A DNA stretch of 47,125 nucleotides from Candidatus Bipolaricaulota bacterium (GCA_028278555.1 JANQEA010000041.1:1-47125), one strand, 5' to 3'; positions 16,383 through 24,468 are shown, counted from the stretch's first letter. Made by a program: numbers and translations. Notes: generated by a model not told the origin, from the sequence alone.

Positions 16383-18875
16383 TCACTGCCAATAGGGACT
16401 CACCTGCATCCGGGTCATCAAGGACTCGGGGAGTCCGTAGGCGGATGCAGCAAGATGGTCCAAAGGACGCCAATCCTCAAGCTTGCCTTTCTGAATCTTC
16501 TCACCGGCAAGCGCGAGCTCATGAACAAGATCCTGCAGGATCTTGTCGGTATCTGACAGGTCTGGAAGTGGGATACCTGCCACGAACTGATTCGACAAGT
16601 TCAGCTGTCCCCCTTTCACGCGCGGGCAGTAGTTTCCAAGCAGGTACTCGAAGAGCTGGCTGTTTAGCAAAGCCAGATACGCTAAGGGTAAGTCAGTCTG
16701 CCAGAAGGACTCGTATCCTGTAGGGGTTGTAAGAGATCCTTTCCACATCCATGCATATCCCTGCACGACAACGGACTCACCGGTGTCGTCAAGCGCGAAG
16801 CTGCCAGCTCTTCCGTAGTACTTGGTTACTAGTTTGGGTGTGATCCCTCTCTGCCAGTTCCGCTCCCACGTCAATGCCCACCATTCATCTGCTTTCACCC
16901 CTCGGCGTTTACGGAGGGCTTCCTTCTCTGGGAGAAGTCGTGTCTTGTAGTATTCGGGAACAGCGTTCTTGAGTTCCTCCTGCGTAGACAGCGTCAAGCC
17001 GGATTCGTCATACGGATAGAAGATGTACCATTCGTCGTGCAGGCGACCATCCCGGATTGCTGGCGACGTTGCTGCTGGTCGGAAGTACTTCGATTCGCTT
17101 TCTGGAAGTTTGCCTAGCTCGTCGGTGGAGACAAGGAATACGGCCTTGCGTCCTGTTCTGGCTCCCTGGTGGATATCGAATAGCTCCTGAACGGCGGGCA
17201 TCCCCGCGTCTTCGAGTAGTTTGATGAACTCGAACTCTGCTCGCATCCGGGGTTGCCAGCTTGTTTCGGTCAATAGCTCTCGCGGCGCCTTGAAGGTATC
17301 CCAGGCATTGCCTGGAGAAGGGAGAGGCTTGCCAAGGCGGGCTTGCTTGAGAGCAAGGTCTTCCGTCCCTCTGTTGGCAAGTACAAACTGAACCGTTTCG
17401 GTATCCCAAAGTCCGCCCCGCTTGAGCACCAAGAAAGCAGGTTCGACCAATGAGTACTTGAAGTAGTCGAAGCCTCTAAAGCTGCCGACCAAGAGTGGAA
17501 AGGCCATGTTTGAAATCGCTTGACGCCATCGCAATGCTGCCCGGCTCTCAAGAACTGGAGCTGGGAGAACTATGCCGAGGGTCCCACCCTCACTGAGTGC
17601 ATGCAGAGCCTTCCACGCGAAGCCGATGGATTTGTCTTGCCTTCCGGAAGCCAGATCTCCGAGTACATCCCTAAGGATCTCTTGGTCGTTGTCTGCCATG
17701 GATTCCCATCCCGCGAATGGCGGGTTCGTAAGGACTACAGTTGGTTCGCCCCAATCTGCTGTGAGGGAATCTGTCTCAGCTATCTCCACGTCAAGATCAA
17801 TGCCGGATTCGCTCGCGTCATGCGCGAGTCTCGACAGGCAGAATCGGGAAATAGCCACGGAAACTGGGGATATGTCCATCCCATGTAGCTTGAGAGCACC
17901 CTTGAACCCACGCGCCTGCAACTCACGGAAGGATTCGACAAGGAAGATACCTGAGCCGCAAGCAGGATCAAGAACGGTGATCTTCCCATCCTTGGCAATC
18001 TCTCCATAGCAGCCATCAAAGGCCAACTGTGCAAGGAAGCGCGCAAGATTCGCTGGTGTGAAACGAACGTCCTTCTGTAGCGAGCCACCGTGAGCGCTTC
18101 CTGTTGCCAATCCCGGGAGAACCAATTGGTGGCCGTTCTTCTCAAGAGTGATGTGAGCTTCCTGATAGAGCCTCCCGCTGGCATGGCGAAGTAAGAGTTT
18201 CGGGTTGAGCCTCCAGGGGAAGTCAGTCGCAAGCAAGTTGGCAATGACCTGCCCTATGTTGTGTGTTTGCGCAGCAGGATCAATTGCGTCGACTTCGGTG
18301 CCACAGAAGTGTTTAGCGTCAACAAGGGCGATGACCTCAGCGATCGTCTGACAGGCGAGCCAATCCTGCTCTGGTGTGCTGGCATCTGCTACGGACTCCG
18401 CCCCCGCTAGGAGTACATTGTAGGATCGCACGACATCAGTGGCTGAGGCACCGGCGAGTATCTCACGAAGAATCCGAAACGCAGTGAGAGCATGCCAGAT
18501 GGAATCCTCTCGAGATGGAGGGGCTGACGCATACAGGCCATCCAATACTCTCTGGGCTTCCACAGGGCTGTTCGGGAAGCGTGTCGCCCTTTCATCACCT
18601 GGGCTGTCCCACCGACGGACTCTGCATTTCTGGCGACTGGTGTCAAGGATCAGAAGGTGGCGAAGATCCGATGACCATGTCCACGACAGAGGTTGGTCGT
18701 CAGTCAAGAGGCTTGAGTCTGCTGTTGAGCACAAGGCGAAACTCATTCGGGGGCCACTGACCAGAGCGCTGCATTCTCCATTCCACTCAGGTTTCTGCCC
18801 GATAGGGAACATGTCCAGATGGACAAGCCCCAAGACCGATGCCCATGCAGAATGGTTCGCCGCATCCCAATTCAC
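16383..18875 (-). CDS. N6-adenine DNA methyltransferase, Eco57I/type IIG-like, stand-alone
   Basis: An 830-residue protein. Residues 1-250 are an unassigned N-terminal region without an obvious nuclease motif. Next comes a gamma-class methyltransferase core: FTPANLARFLAQLA (272-285), SAM motif LDPACGSGIFL (302-312), acidic loop HGMDIS, and the catalytic TNPPF at 383-387. Residues ~540-800 form a target-recognition-like region ending in NLSNQFVAGIPLPDL. It should methylate adenine in a specific DNA sequence. GTG start with AGGAGG 6 bases upstream. The gene is AT-richer than its surroundings, has different codon use, and lies beside a toxin-antitoxin pair, all consistent with recent transfer as a defence gene. 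No restriction subunit is recognisable next to it. Confidence 0.85.
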   Translation of the reverse strand: MNWDAANHSAWASVLGLVHLDMFPIGQKPEWNGECSALVSGPRMSFALCSTADSSLLTDDQPLSWTWSSDLRHLLILDTSRQKCRVRRWDSPGDERATRFPNSPVEAQRVLDGLYASAPPSREDSIWHALTAFRILREILAGASATDVVRSYNVLLAGAESVADASTPEQDWLACQTIAEVIALVDAKHFCGTEVDAIDPAAQTHNIGQVIANLLATDFPWRLNPKLLLRHASGRLYQEAHITLEKNGHQLVLPGLATGSAHGGSLQKDVRFTPANLARFLAQLAFDGCYGEIAKDGKITVLDPACGSGIFLVESFRELQARGFKGALKLHGMDISPVSVAISRFCLSRLAHDASESGIDLDVEIAETDSLTADWGEPTVVLTNPPFAGWESMADNDQEILRDVLGDLASGRQDKSIGFAWKALHALSEGGTLGIVLPAPVLESRAALRWRQAISNMAFPLLVGSFRGFDYFKYSLVEPAFLVLKRGGLWDTETVQFVLANRGTEDLALKQARLGKPLPSPGNAWDTFKAPRELLTETSWQPRMRAEFEFIKLLEDAGMPAVQELFDIHQGARTGRKAVFLVSTDELGKLPESESKYFRPAATSPAIRDGRLHDEWYIFYPYDESGLTLSTQEELKNAVPEYYKTRLLPEKEALRKRRGVKADEWWALTWERNWQRGITPKLVTKYYGRAGSFALDDTGESVVVQGYAWMWKGSLTTPTGYESFWQTDLPLAYLALLNSQLFEYLLGNYCPRVKGGQLNLSNQFVAGIPLPDLSDTDKILQDLVHELALAGEKIQKGKLEDWRPLDHLAASAYGLPESLMTRMQVSPYWQ

Positions 18876-18887
18876 CGAAAGCCTCCT

Positions 18888-18917
18888 ACTACATTTTCCT
18901 GTTCACAGGATTGCCAA
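18888..18917 (-). promoter_or_regulatory. Promoter TTGGCA-18-TGTAGT of the methyltransferase unit, with an inverted repeat in the spacer
   Basis: On the minus strand TTGGCA (18917-18912) and TGTAGT (18893-18888) are 18 bp apart. The spacer carries TCCTGT-TC-ACAGGA (plus strand 18897-18910), 6-bp arms with a 2-bp centre, placed where a bound protein would block polymerase. Restriction-modification operons often use such operators, but no controller gene is visible here. Confidence 0.4.
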
Positions 18918-19146
18918 TACCAGGTATCAGTGCAAGCCCAGAGGTCCTCTCGCTCGCTCGAGGTTGACTATCTGCCCCGCGACAGCGGCAGGGGATCATA
19001 GCGCCATCCTTGGGGGTACGGGGTGAGTTCGGCACATACGTGATGTCCAGCTCGGTTCAGCGCGCGTCCATGCCACTTGGAACTGGCTCGTGAGCTAACA
19101 CCACATGGGGGAGCCACTGAGCGAGAGGATGGTGGCACTTCCGGGG
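18918..19146. other. Non-coding right flank of the island
   Basis: About 230 bp between the methyltransferase promoter and the mazF stop. No convincing ORF, tRNA or insertion-sequence end was found. Short inverted repeats (e.g. GCCAC/GTGGC around 19110-19136) occur without a T tract. The boundary of the low-GC island probably lies here. Confidence 0.4.
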
Positions 19147-19482
19147 CTACCCAACAATCTCATCCAATCCCTCAAGCAGCCGGCTGAGCGTCTCCGGGGA
19201 GAGCCGTTCGATGAGGTCACCGATTCGATCGACCGAGAGTGTCCGGATCTGGCTGATCTTGACCCATGAACACTTCGGGAGATCGGTCTCCTCGAGTTCC
19301 AGGCTGAGGGGGAATCCGGCGCGCTGAGGTTGACTCGTCACCGCCATGGCGATGACGGTGCCGGATCGCTCGTTGAAGACGTCATGACTGAGGATGACGA
19401 TGGGTCGGATGCCCGCCTGTTCGTGACCGCGCACGGGATTCAGGTCCGCCCAGCGAACCTCCCCCCTTAGTATTCCGGCCAT
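19147..19482 (-). CDS. mazF: MazF/PemK-family endoribonuclease toxin
   Basis: A 111-residue toxin of the MazF/PemK fold that cleaves mRNA at short sequences. Typical features: [27 protein letters not shown] (N-terminal strands with the conserved GxEQxGxRP/V catalytic loop and Arg), [32 protein letters not shown] (strand plus helix) and a C-terminal helix. The start ATG at 19482 lies inside the antitoxin gene, which ends at 19467 (16-nt overlap), so translation is coupled. A longer frame upstream is the antitoxin region read in another frame. Confidence 0.92.
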   Translation of the reverse strand: MAGILRGEVRWADLNPVRGHEQAGIRPIVILSHDVFNERSGTVIAMAVTSQPQRAGFPLSLELEETDLPKCSWVKISQIRTLSVDRIGDLIERLSPETLSRLLEGLDEIVG

Positions 19483-19709
19483 TGAGACATCTCGGCGGAG
19501 AGGCCCTCTTCCGCCATCCCCTGCTCCGCTTTGCGATCGAGTTTGGCGCACTCCTCGGCCAATCGCGTCTGTTTTAGTCGGGACAGCTTCTCCTCGACGG
19601 CTTCCTGGATCGCCTGGCTCCGATTTGGGAAGACCTTGCTCTTGACCAGTTCGTCCAGCTCCTCCAGGGTCTCTCGCTCGATGCTGATTGCGACTTTCGA
19701 TCGACTCAT
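19467..19709 (-). CDS. Ribbon-helix-helix antitoxin of the MazF pair
   Basis: An 80-residue antitoxin. Residues 1-45 form a CopG/RHH DNA-binding domain ([19 protein letters not shown], then [18 protein letters not shown] helix), and the acidic C-terminal tail ([28 protein letters not shown]) would bind and block the toxin. An upstream ATG at 19730 is inside the predicted -10 box and cannot be in the transcript, so the start is ATG 19709 (MSRSK). The RHH domain probably represses the promoter through the inverted repeat at 19720-19740. This is the RHH type, not the AbrB-type MazE. Confidence 0.88.
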   Translation of the reverse strand: MSRSKVAISIERETLEELDELVKSKVFPNRSQAIQEAVEEKLSRLKQTRLAEECAKLDRKAEQGMAEEGLSAEMSQWPEY

Positions 19710-19719
19710 GCCTATCACC

Positions 19720-19740
19720 GGTACGACCATATGTCATACC
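19720..19740. promoter_or_regulatory. Operator-like inverted repeat of the toxin-antitoxin promoter
   Basis: GGTACGAC (19720-19727), CATAT, GTCATACC (19733-19740): 8-bp arms with one mismatch and a 5-bp centre. It overlaps the -10 box, the position expected for autorepression by the RHH antitoxin. Confidence 0.6.
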
Positions 19741-19754
19741 CCGAGGCGTGTCAA
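19726..19754 (-). promoter_or_regulatory. Promoter TTGACA-17-TATGGT of the toxin-antitoxin operon
   Basis: On the minus strand a perfect TTGACA (19754-19749) is followed after 17 bp by TATGGT (19731-19726). The start near 19719 gives a ~10-nt leader and decides the antitoxin start codon. Confidence 0.7.
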
Positions 19755-19783
19755 CCCAGCGTCAGGGGGACTCGTTGTTGTGC

Positions 19784-19811
19784 TTGCGATGAACAGTCGA
19801 CGCCCTACACT
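19784..19811 (+). promoter_or_regulatory. Promoter TTGCGA-16-TACACT for the acetyltransferase-racemase operon
   Basis: Boxes at 19784-19789 and 19806-19811, spacer 16 bp. The start near 19818 leaves an ~18-nt leader with GGAGG before GTG 19837. It is divergent from the toxin-antitoxin promoter. Confidence 0.5.
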
Positions 19812-19836
19812 TCCTCCTCGTATGGGCGGAGGCAGG

Positions 19837-20694
19837 GTGCGAATCGAGAGACTGACGACGATCGAGCATTTCCACGAGTGCGAGTCGCTCCAGGAACGAG
19901 TCTGGGATCTGGAGAAGACCGACATTGTCCCGCTCCATTTGCTGATCACGATCGCGAAGAGCGGCGGACTGGTCCTGGGGGCATTCGACGGCGCGAACCG
20001 GATGGTCGGCTTTCTCCTCGGATTCCTCGGTGCTCGTGAGGGCGACGTCCGGCGCCCGAAGCACTGCTCGCACATGATGGGCGTGCTGGCAGAATGCCGC
20101 GGTCAAGGTGTCGGGTATCGGCTGAAGCTCGCTCAGCGCGAGCACGCGCTCAGTCAGGGGCTCGATCTTGTCACCTGGACCTACGACCCGCTCGAGAGCC
20201 TGAACGCCTCCCTGAACATCGGGAAGCTCGGCGCGATCTGTAACACATACGTGCGCGATCTGTACGGCCCGATGACCGACGGGCTGAACGCCGGTCTGAG
20301 CACGGATCGCTTCCAGGTCGATTGGTGGATCCGAAGCGAGCGGGTCGCAGAGCGTCTGACACCCGATCGATCGCGTCGCGGCCTCGCCGCGGTCCTTCGT
20401 GCCGGCGGTGCGATCCTGAACGAGGCGACGATCGGCCCCGACGGCTTTGCTCATCCATCTGAAGAGGTCGGGTCTCCTAAGGCATCGACCGTGCTCGTCG
20501 AGATCCCCGGGCACATTCGGGCGATCAAGGTGGCCGACATTGAGACGGCCCGTCGCTGGCGGAGCCAGACGCGGGCCCTCTTCGAATCCTGCTTCGCGGC
20601 CGGATACACGGTGTCCGACTTCCTCAGCGAGAAGCGGGACGGAACGCGGCGAAGCTACTACGTGTTGGAACAGACCGTCAGGGGGATCGGATGA
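19837..20694 (+). CDS. COG3375-type GNAT acyltransferase, probable amino acid N-succinyl/acyltransferase
   Basis: A 285-residue GNAT-related protein: IAKSGGLVLGAFDGANRMVGFLLGFLG (N-terminal strands), then SHMMGVLAECRGQGVGYRLKLAQRE with the acyl-CoA loop RGQGVG, then LDLVTWTYDPLESLNASLNIGKLG, the hallmark of COG3375. GTG 19837 is chosen because GGAGG lies 5 bases upstream; the in-frame ATG 19822 has no site. It overlaps the next gene by ATGA. COG3375 members commonly sit next to or are fused with N-succinylamino acid racemases (Geobacillus kaustophilus pathway), where the partner succinylates D-amino acids; that role is inferred from this context. Confidence 0.82.
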   Translation: MRIERLTTIEHFHECESLQERVWDLEKTDIVPLHLLITIAKSGGLVLGAFDGANRMVGFLLGFLGAREGDVRRPKHCSHMMGVLAECRGQGVGYRLKLAQREHALSQGLDLVTWTYDPLESLNASLNIGKLGAICNTYVRDLYGPMTDGLNAGLSTDRFQVDWWIRSERVAERLTPDRSRRGLAAVLRAGGAILNEATIGPDGFAHPSEEVGSPKASTVLVEIPGHIRAIKVADIETARRWRSQTRALFESCFAAGYTVSDFLSEKRDGTRRSYYVLEQTVRGIG

Positions 20695-21800
20695 AGATCG
20701 AGCGGATCGAACTGCGGCACGTACGGCTCCCGTTGGTCCATCCGTTCGAGACGAGCTTCGGCCGCGAGGTCGAACAACAGGTGGTCGTCGTTCGCGTCGA
20801 TGCCGACGGTTGCACTGGCTACGGAGAATCGGCGGCCGGGATCGGGCCGTGGTATTCGTACGAGACGGTGGAGACGTGCTGGCACGTGCAGTCCGAGTAC
20901 CTCGTGCGTCTCTTGCTTGGGCAGGAGATCGCCGCGCCGACCGACTTGCCCGGGCTGTTCGCCCCAGTCCGCGGGCACAACATGGCGAAGACCGGTCTGG
21001 AGGAGGCGGTCTGGGATGCGTTCGCGAGGGCGGCCGATCGGCCGTTGGCACGGGTCCTCGGCGGGTCGTCGGACCGGATCGCGAGCGGAGTGAGCATTGG
21101 CATCCAGGAGACGATCGACGGATTGCTCGATCGGATCGGCGGATTCGTCGATGAGGGCTATCGGCGGGTGAAGATCAAGATCAAGCCGGGATGGGACGTC
21201 CGGGTCGTCGAGGCGGTCCGCGAACGGTTTCCCGAGCTTCCGCTGATGGCCGACGCGAACTCTGCCTACTCGCTCGACGATGCCGAGCTCCTCCAACGGC
21301 TCGACGCGTTCGATCTGATGATGGTCGAGCAGCCGCTCGGCCACGACGACCTCCTCGACCACGCCAAGCTGCAGGCGCAGATCGAGACGCCGATTTGCCT
21401 CGACGAGTCGATCGTCACCCCGGACCACGCGGCGGCGGCGATCGAACTCGGCAGCTGCCGGATCATCAACATCAAGGCGGGGCGCGTCGGCGGCCTCGGC
21501 GCTGCGATCGCGATCCACGATCTCTGCCAGGAGCACGGGCTGCCCGTCTGGTGCGGCGGGCTACTCGAGACCGGGATCGGTCGGGCGCACAACGTCGCCC
21601 TGGCGAGCCTCCCCAACTTCCGCCTGCCCGGCGACATCTCGGCGAGCGCGCGCTACTACGAACGCGACCTCGTCGATCCTCCGTTCGAGCTGAATCCGGA
21701 CGGGACGATGACGGTCCCTGGCGGTCCGGGGATCGGGGTGACGGTCGACGAGGATCGGCTTGCCGAGCTAACGATCCGATCGAAGGTCTTCGAGGCCTAG
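20691..21800 (+). CDS. N-succinylamino acid racemase / o-succinylbenzoate synthase family (enolase superfamily)
   Basis: A 369-residue muconate-lactonising-type enzyme. Catalytic residues are all present at family positions: Lys161 and Lys163 (VKIKIKPGWD), metal ligands Asp188 (DAN), Glu213 (VEQPLG) and Asp238 (LDES), and Lys262 (IKAGRVGG) as second general base. Family members either dehydrate SHCHC in menaquinone synthesis (MenC) or racemise N-succinyl amino acids; many do both. No other men genes are nearby, and the gene is translationally coupled (ATGA) to a COG3375 acyltransferase, so racemase of N-acyl amino acids is the better call. The matching desuccinylase is not evident next to it. 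Confidence 0.88.
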   Translation: MKIERIELRHVRLPLVHPFETSFGREVEQQVVVVRVDADGCTGYGESAAGIGPWYSYETVETCWHVQSEYLVRLLLGQEIAAPTDLPGLFAPVRGHNMAKTGLEEAVWDAFARAADRPLARVLGGSSDRIASGVSIGIQETIDGLLDRIGGFVDEGYRRVKIKIKPGWDVRVVEAVRERFPELPLMADANSAYSLDDAELLQRLDAFDLMMVEQPLGHDDLLDHAKLQAQIETPICLDESIVTPDHAAAAIELGSCRIINIKAGRVGGLGAAIAIHDLCQEHGLPVWCGGLLETGIGRAHNVALASLPNFRLPGDISASARYYERDLVDPPFELNPDGTMTVPGGPGIGVTVDEDRLAELTIRSKVFEA

Positions 21801-21813
21801 CCCGGCTGATGCC

Positions 21814-22605
21814 TCAACCTCCGAGCTTTGCGACTGGAGCCTCGTTCGGCTTCGGGTAATGACCGACGCCTCGCAGCTTCTTGGTGTAGATCGCCTTCGT
21901 CGGGCAGTGGTTGTAGCAGGCCCAGCAGCCGTAGCACTTCGCTTGATCGAAGACCGGCTTCGGAGCGAGATCGATCGCTCCGTATGGGCAGACGGTCCGG
22001 CAGACGCCGCACTCGATACATAGCTCGGCGTCGACGGACTTCGCGCCCATCGATCGACGGGACTGGGTCCGCGGGAGGGCGGGGAGGACCCGGAAGAGAC
22101 CCTGTCGCGGGCGTCGGCGCCGGAGTGGTCGGCCGGCGCGGTGATCCTTCGCAAGCGCGTCGAGACTGGCGATGAATCGATCGAAGGCGGCGAGTTCTTT
22201 CCCGTTCGGCGCGTCGGGGAACCCTCTGCCGCGGACGATCATCGGCGGATAGTTCTCCGGCGTGTGGAGGCTCTGGCTGGCGACGGCGCGGAATCTGGCC
22301 TTCCCGGTCCAGCGATCGAGGAGTCCGAGCGTCTTGCCGCTGAACGCGCCGTAGGTGTTGAAGAGGAAGGCCGGCGTATCGTTCTGAGGCGGGAGGCTTT
22401 CGAGGAACGTCTTCATCCGCATCGGCGGGCCGAAGAAGTCGGCGAACGTCGCGAACCCGACGATGTCGAAACCGTCGAGGTTCGGCTCCCCGTCCCGGAC
22501 GATGTCGAACAGATCGAACTCGATCTCGTTCGTCCTCCGCGCGATCGCCTCACAGGCGAGCTTCGTGTTCCCCGAGCCTGAGTAGTAGCAGATCAGCCCC
22601 TTCAT
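21814..22605 (-). CDS. EFR1-type flavodoxin-ferredoxin fusion
   Basis: A 263-residue electron carrier. The N-terminal flavodoxin-like domain begins ICYYSGSGNTKLACEAI (FMN-binding loop S-G-S-G-N-T) and includes FNTYGAFSGKTLG. The C-terminal ~65 residues hold two [4Fe-4S] motifs, CIECGVCRTVCP and CYGCWACYNHCP. The linker (about 155-190) is very Arg-rich. GGGAGG is 4 bases from the ATG. It is the last gene after the arsM cluster, 77 bp from the preceding stop, and may supply electrons for methylation or reduction steps there; this link is inference. It converges with the racemase gene at a 13-bp gap. Confidence 0.88.
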   Translation of the reverse strand: MKGLICYYSGSGNTKLACEAIARRTNEIEFDLFDIVRDGEPNLDGFDIVGFATFADFFGPPMRMKTFLESLPPQNDTPAFLFNTYGAFSGKTLGLLDRWTGKARFRAVASQSLHTPENYPPMIVRGRGFPDAPNGKELAAFDRFIASLDALAKDHRAGRPLRRRRPRQGLFRVLPALPRTQSRRSMGAKSVDAELCIECGVCRTVCPYGAIDLAPKPVFDQAKCYGCWACYNHCPTKAIYTKKLRGVGHYPKPNEAPVAKLGG

Positions 22606-22682
22606 CCTTCCTCCCTTGTGCGGCGCTTCATCGGAGTGAATCGCCGGTTCGAGCGGCTGTCAAGCCGACGACGAACCACGGA

Positions 22683-23354
22683 TCACGGCTCGGCGGTGGC
22701 GAGGATCACCTCGGAGGGGAAGAGGAACTGCTGGTAGACCTCACGGATCTCCACGCGGAAGCCATGCTGCTCGAGCCGATCCCCAAGCTCGATGCCACGA
22801 CAGCCGCCGAGGGTTCGGGGAGACATCCGGTAGAGCCTCGCGTAGATCCGCGGTCCGAGCCTCTCCGACTTCGTCATGTTGACGAGAACGAGCCGGCCTC
22901 CCGGCTTCAGAACACGTCGAAACTCCGCGAGGATCCGTCCCATATCGGCGTACGGGATCAGGTCGAACATGTAGTTGTTGACCAGTGTGTCGATCGAGTC
23001 GTCCTTGATGTCGAGCCCGAACGCATCACCGAGGGCGAGCGAGTAGTTGTCATGTCCGACGGCTGCCATGCGCTTCGTTGCACGGGCGAGCATCCCGGGC
23101 GATAGGTCGATCCCCCGGTTCGTCCCCGAGGGATTCCGACGGACCAGCTCGAAGAACGCGAGGCCGGTTCCGACAGCGACCTCGAGGATCGCCTGGCCGT
23201 CCTTGATCGCGGCCAGCTCAATCGCTCGGGCGCGTGCGCGCGACTCTGCCAATCGTCCCCAGACGTCGTACATCGAGGAGAGCCGATCGTACAGGGGACG
23301 GATCTCTTCCTGCGAGACCAGAGCGTCCAGCGGCTGTTTCGTCCTACGCGGCAT
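22683..23354 (-). CDS. Class I SAM-dependent methyltransferase (UbiE-like)
   Basis: A 223-residue methyltransferase. SAM motif I is ILEVAVGTGLAFFELV (about 55-70), followed by IDLSPGMLARATKRM (motif II with acidic residue), SLALGDAFGLDIKDDSIDTLVNNYMFDLIP (motif for adenine binding) and LKPGGRLVLVNMTK (motif post-I). The N-terminal LYDRLSSMYDVWG is typical of UbiE/COQ5-like and phospholipid methyltransferases. The start is directly after the arsM stop, with AGGAAG 8 bases upstream, so it is in the arsenic operon. The substrate is unknown: possibly a lipid, quinone or methylated arsenical. Confidence 0.82.
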   Translation of the reverse strand: MPRRTKQPLDALVSQEEIRPLYDRLSSMYDVWGRLAESRARARAIELAAIKDGQAILEVAVGTGLAFFELVRRNPSGTNRGIDLSPGMLARATKRMAAVGHDNYSLALGDAFGLDIKDDSIDTLVNNYMFDLIPYADMGRILAEFRRVLKPGGRLVLVNMTKSERLGPRIYARLYRMSPRTLGGCRGIELGDRLEQHGFRVEIREVYQQFLFPSEVILATAEP

Positions 23355-23356
23355 CG

Positions 23357-24193
23357 TCAGGGCTTCCTGGCTACGACCGTGATGCTGGTGATCGCTCCGC
23401 GCAATTCGTGGACGCCCTCCTCGTCGAGGCCGAACGCGGAGGGCTCGACCTCCTCGCCGTCGACGTAGATCCTCGCCTCTCCGGATTGCGGCTCCGCCAT
23501 CTCGATGGCACCACCTTGGAGGATCTCGACGTCGCGGAAGCCGGCCGCCTCGATCGCCGCGAGGTAGTCATCCTTTATCGTCGCGCCGGCGACGCAGCCG
23601 ACGTAGGCGTCGATCGAGGAGCTGACGGCCTCGGGGAGCGGCTTCAGCAGGACGATGTCCGAGACGTACATCCTCCCGCCCGGCTTCAGCGCGCGGAACG
23701 CCTCGCGGAAGACCTGCGGCTTGTCCGGCGAGAGGTTGATGACGCAGTTGGAGATGACGACGTCGACCGAACGATCGGCGACTGGAAGATGTTCGATCTC
23801 GCCGAGCCGGAACTCGATGTTCTCGATGCCGTTCTTCGACGCATTTTGCCGGGCTCGGTCGAGCATCTCGGCCGTCATGTCGACCCCGATGGCCCGGCCG
23901 GTCAGCCCGACGGCTTGGGCGGCGAGGAAGCAGTCGAGCCCCGCGCCGGATCCGAGGTCGAGGACCGTCTCGCCCTCCTGCAGCGAGGCGATCGCCGTCG
24001 GATTCCCGCATCCGAGGCCGAGATCGGCTCCCTCCGGAACCGATCCGAGCTGATCCTCCGTATACCCGATCGCGCGGCTCGCCGGGGTCCCCGTGCCACA
24101 GGCAGATCGGTCTGAGCCACAGCACGAGGTCCCTGCCTTCGCCCGTTCGCCATACCGCTCGCGTACCGACTGTCGAATCGCTTCGTCGTTCAT
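23357..24193 (-). CDS. arsM: Arsenite methyltransferase ArsM
   Basis: A 278-residue SAM-dependent enzyme that methylates As(III) to mono-, di- and trimethyl forms. It shows VLDLGSGAGLDCFLAAQ (SAM motif I), VDMTAEMLDRARQNA, and three conserved As-binding cysteines: Cys62 (GLGCGNP), Cys150 (SNCVINLSPDK) and Cys200 (GCVAGA), plus extra Cys at 24, 25 and 32 in a CCGSDRSAC cluster. The start at 24193 has AAGGAGA 4-5 bases upstream and overlaps the stop of the AbrB-like gene (ATGA); a much longer frame upstream is a shadow. It is part of an operon driven by the promoter at 24505-24533. Confidence 0.9.
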   Translation of the reverse strand: MNDEAIRQSVRERYGERAKAGTSCCGSDRSACGTGTPASRAIGYTEDQLGSVPEGADLGLGCGNPTAIASLQEGETVLDLGSGAGLDCFLAAQAVGLTGRAIGVDMTAEMLDRARQNASKNGIENIEFRLGEIEHLPVADRSVDVVISNCVINLSPDKPQVFREAFRALKPGGRMYVSDIVLLKPLPEAVSSSIDAYVGCVAGATIKDDYLAAIEAAGFRDVEILQGGAIEMAEPQSGEARIYVDGEEVEPSAFGLDEEGVHELRGAITSITVVARKP

Positions 24194-24459
24194 GTCTCTC
24201 CTTCTGTGGATGAGTCCGGGATGAGGTCCCGGGCGACCGATCCGAGCGTCGACTGCACGATCTGAACGAGCTCGTCCGCCTTCGTCAGCAGGATGCAGCA
24301 GATCTTTCCGTCGTTCTCGATCGTAGTAAGAGCCAGCTTCTCCCCGCCGCGAATCCCAGCCTTCTCGCGGACCTCTTTGGGGAGGACCATCTGCCCTCTC
24401 TCGTCGACGCCGACGAGCGCCTGAACCTTGACCTGATTGCAGCATCCCTGATCGGTCAT
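24190..24459 (-). CDS. AbrB/SpoVT-fold regulator with Cys pairs, first gene of the arsM operon
   Basis: An 89-residue protein. The swapped-hairpin AbrB domain covers about residues 10-55: VKVQALVGVDERGQMVLPKEVREKAGIRGGEKLAL. Two Cys pairs stand out: CC at 6-7 and ICCILL near 53-54. Small AbrB-like proteins with such Cys pairs are often found next to arsM genes and with hgcAB, and may sense thiophilic metals or metalloids. I infer that it is the As-responsive regulator of this operon. AGGAGG is 5 bases from ATG 24459. Its gene is preceded by three CTGAT repeats spaced 9 bp. Confidence 0.8.
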   Translation of the reverse strand: MTDQGCCNQVKVQALVGVDERGQMVLPKEVREKAGIRGGEKLALTTIENDGKICCILLTKADELVQIVQSTLGSVARDLIPDSSTEGET

Positions 24460-24468
24460 CCGGACCTC

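Noticed and set aside
19531..19836. N-terminal extension of the COG3375 gene to 19531.
   Set aside because: It runs through the antitoxin gene on the other strand and its promoter; the family's sequence begins near GTG 19837, which has an SD.
20691..21800. Calling this gene menC for menaquinone synthesis.
   Set aside because: No men genes nearby, and it is coupled to a COG3375 acyltransferase, which favours N-succinylamino acid racemase; both remain possible biochemically.
22606..22682. GGTTCGAG-like sequence that could be a tRNA T-arm.
   Set aside because: No acceptor stem, D-arm or anticodon arm can be folded around it.
23357..24445. 362-codon version of arsM beginning at 24445.
   Set aside because: The added part overlaps the AbrB-like gene in another frame; ATG 24193 has an SD and fits the usual ArsM beginning.
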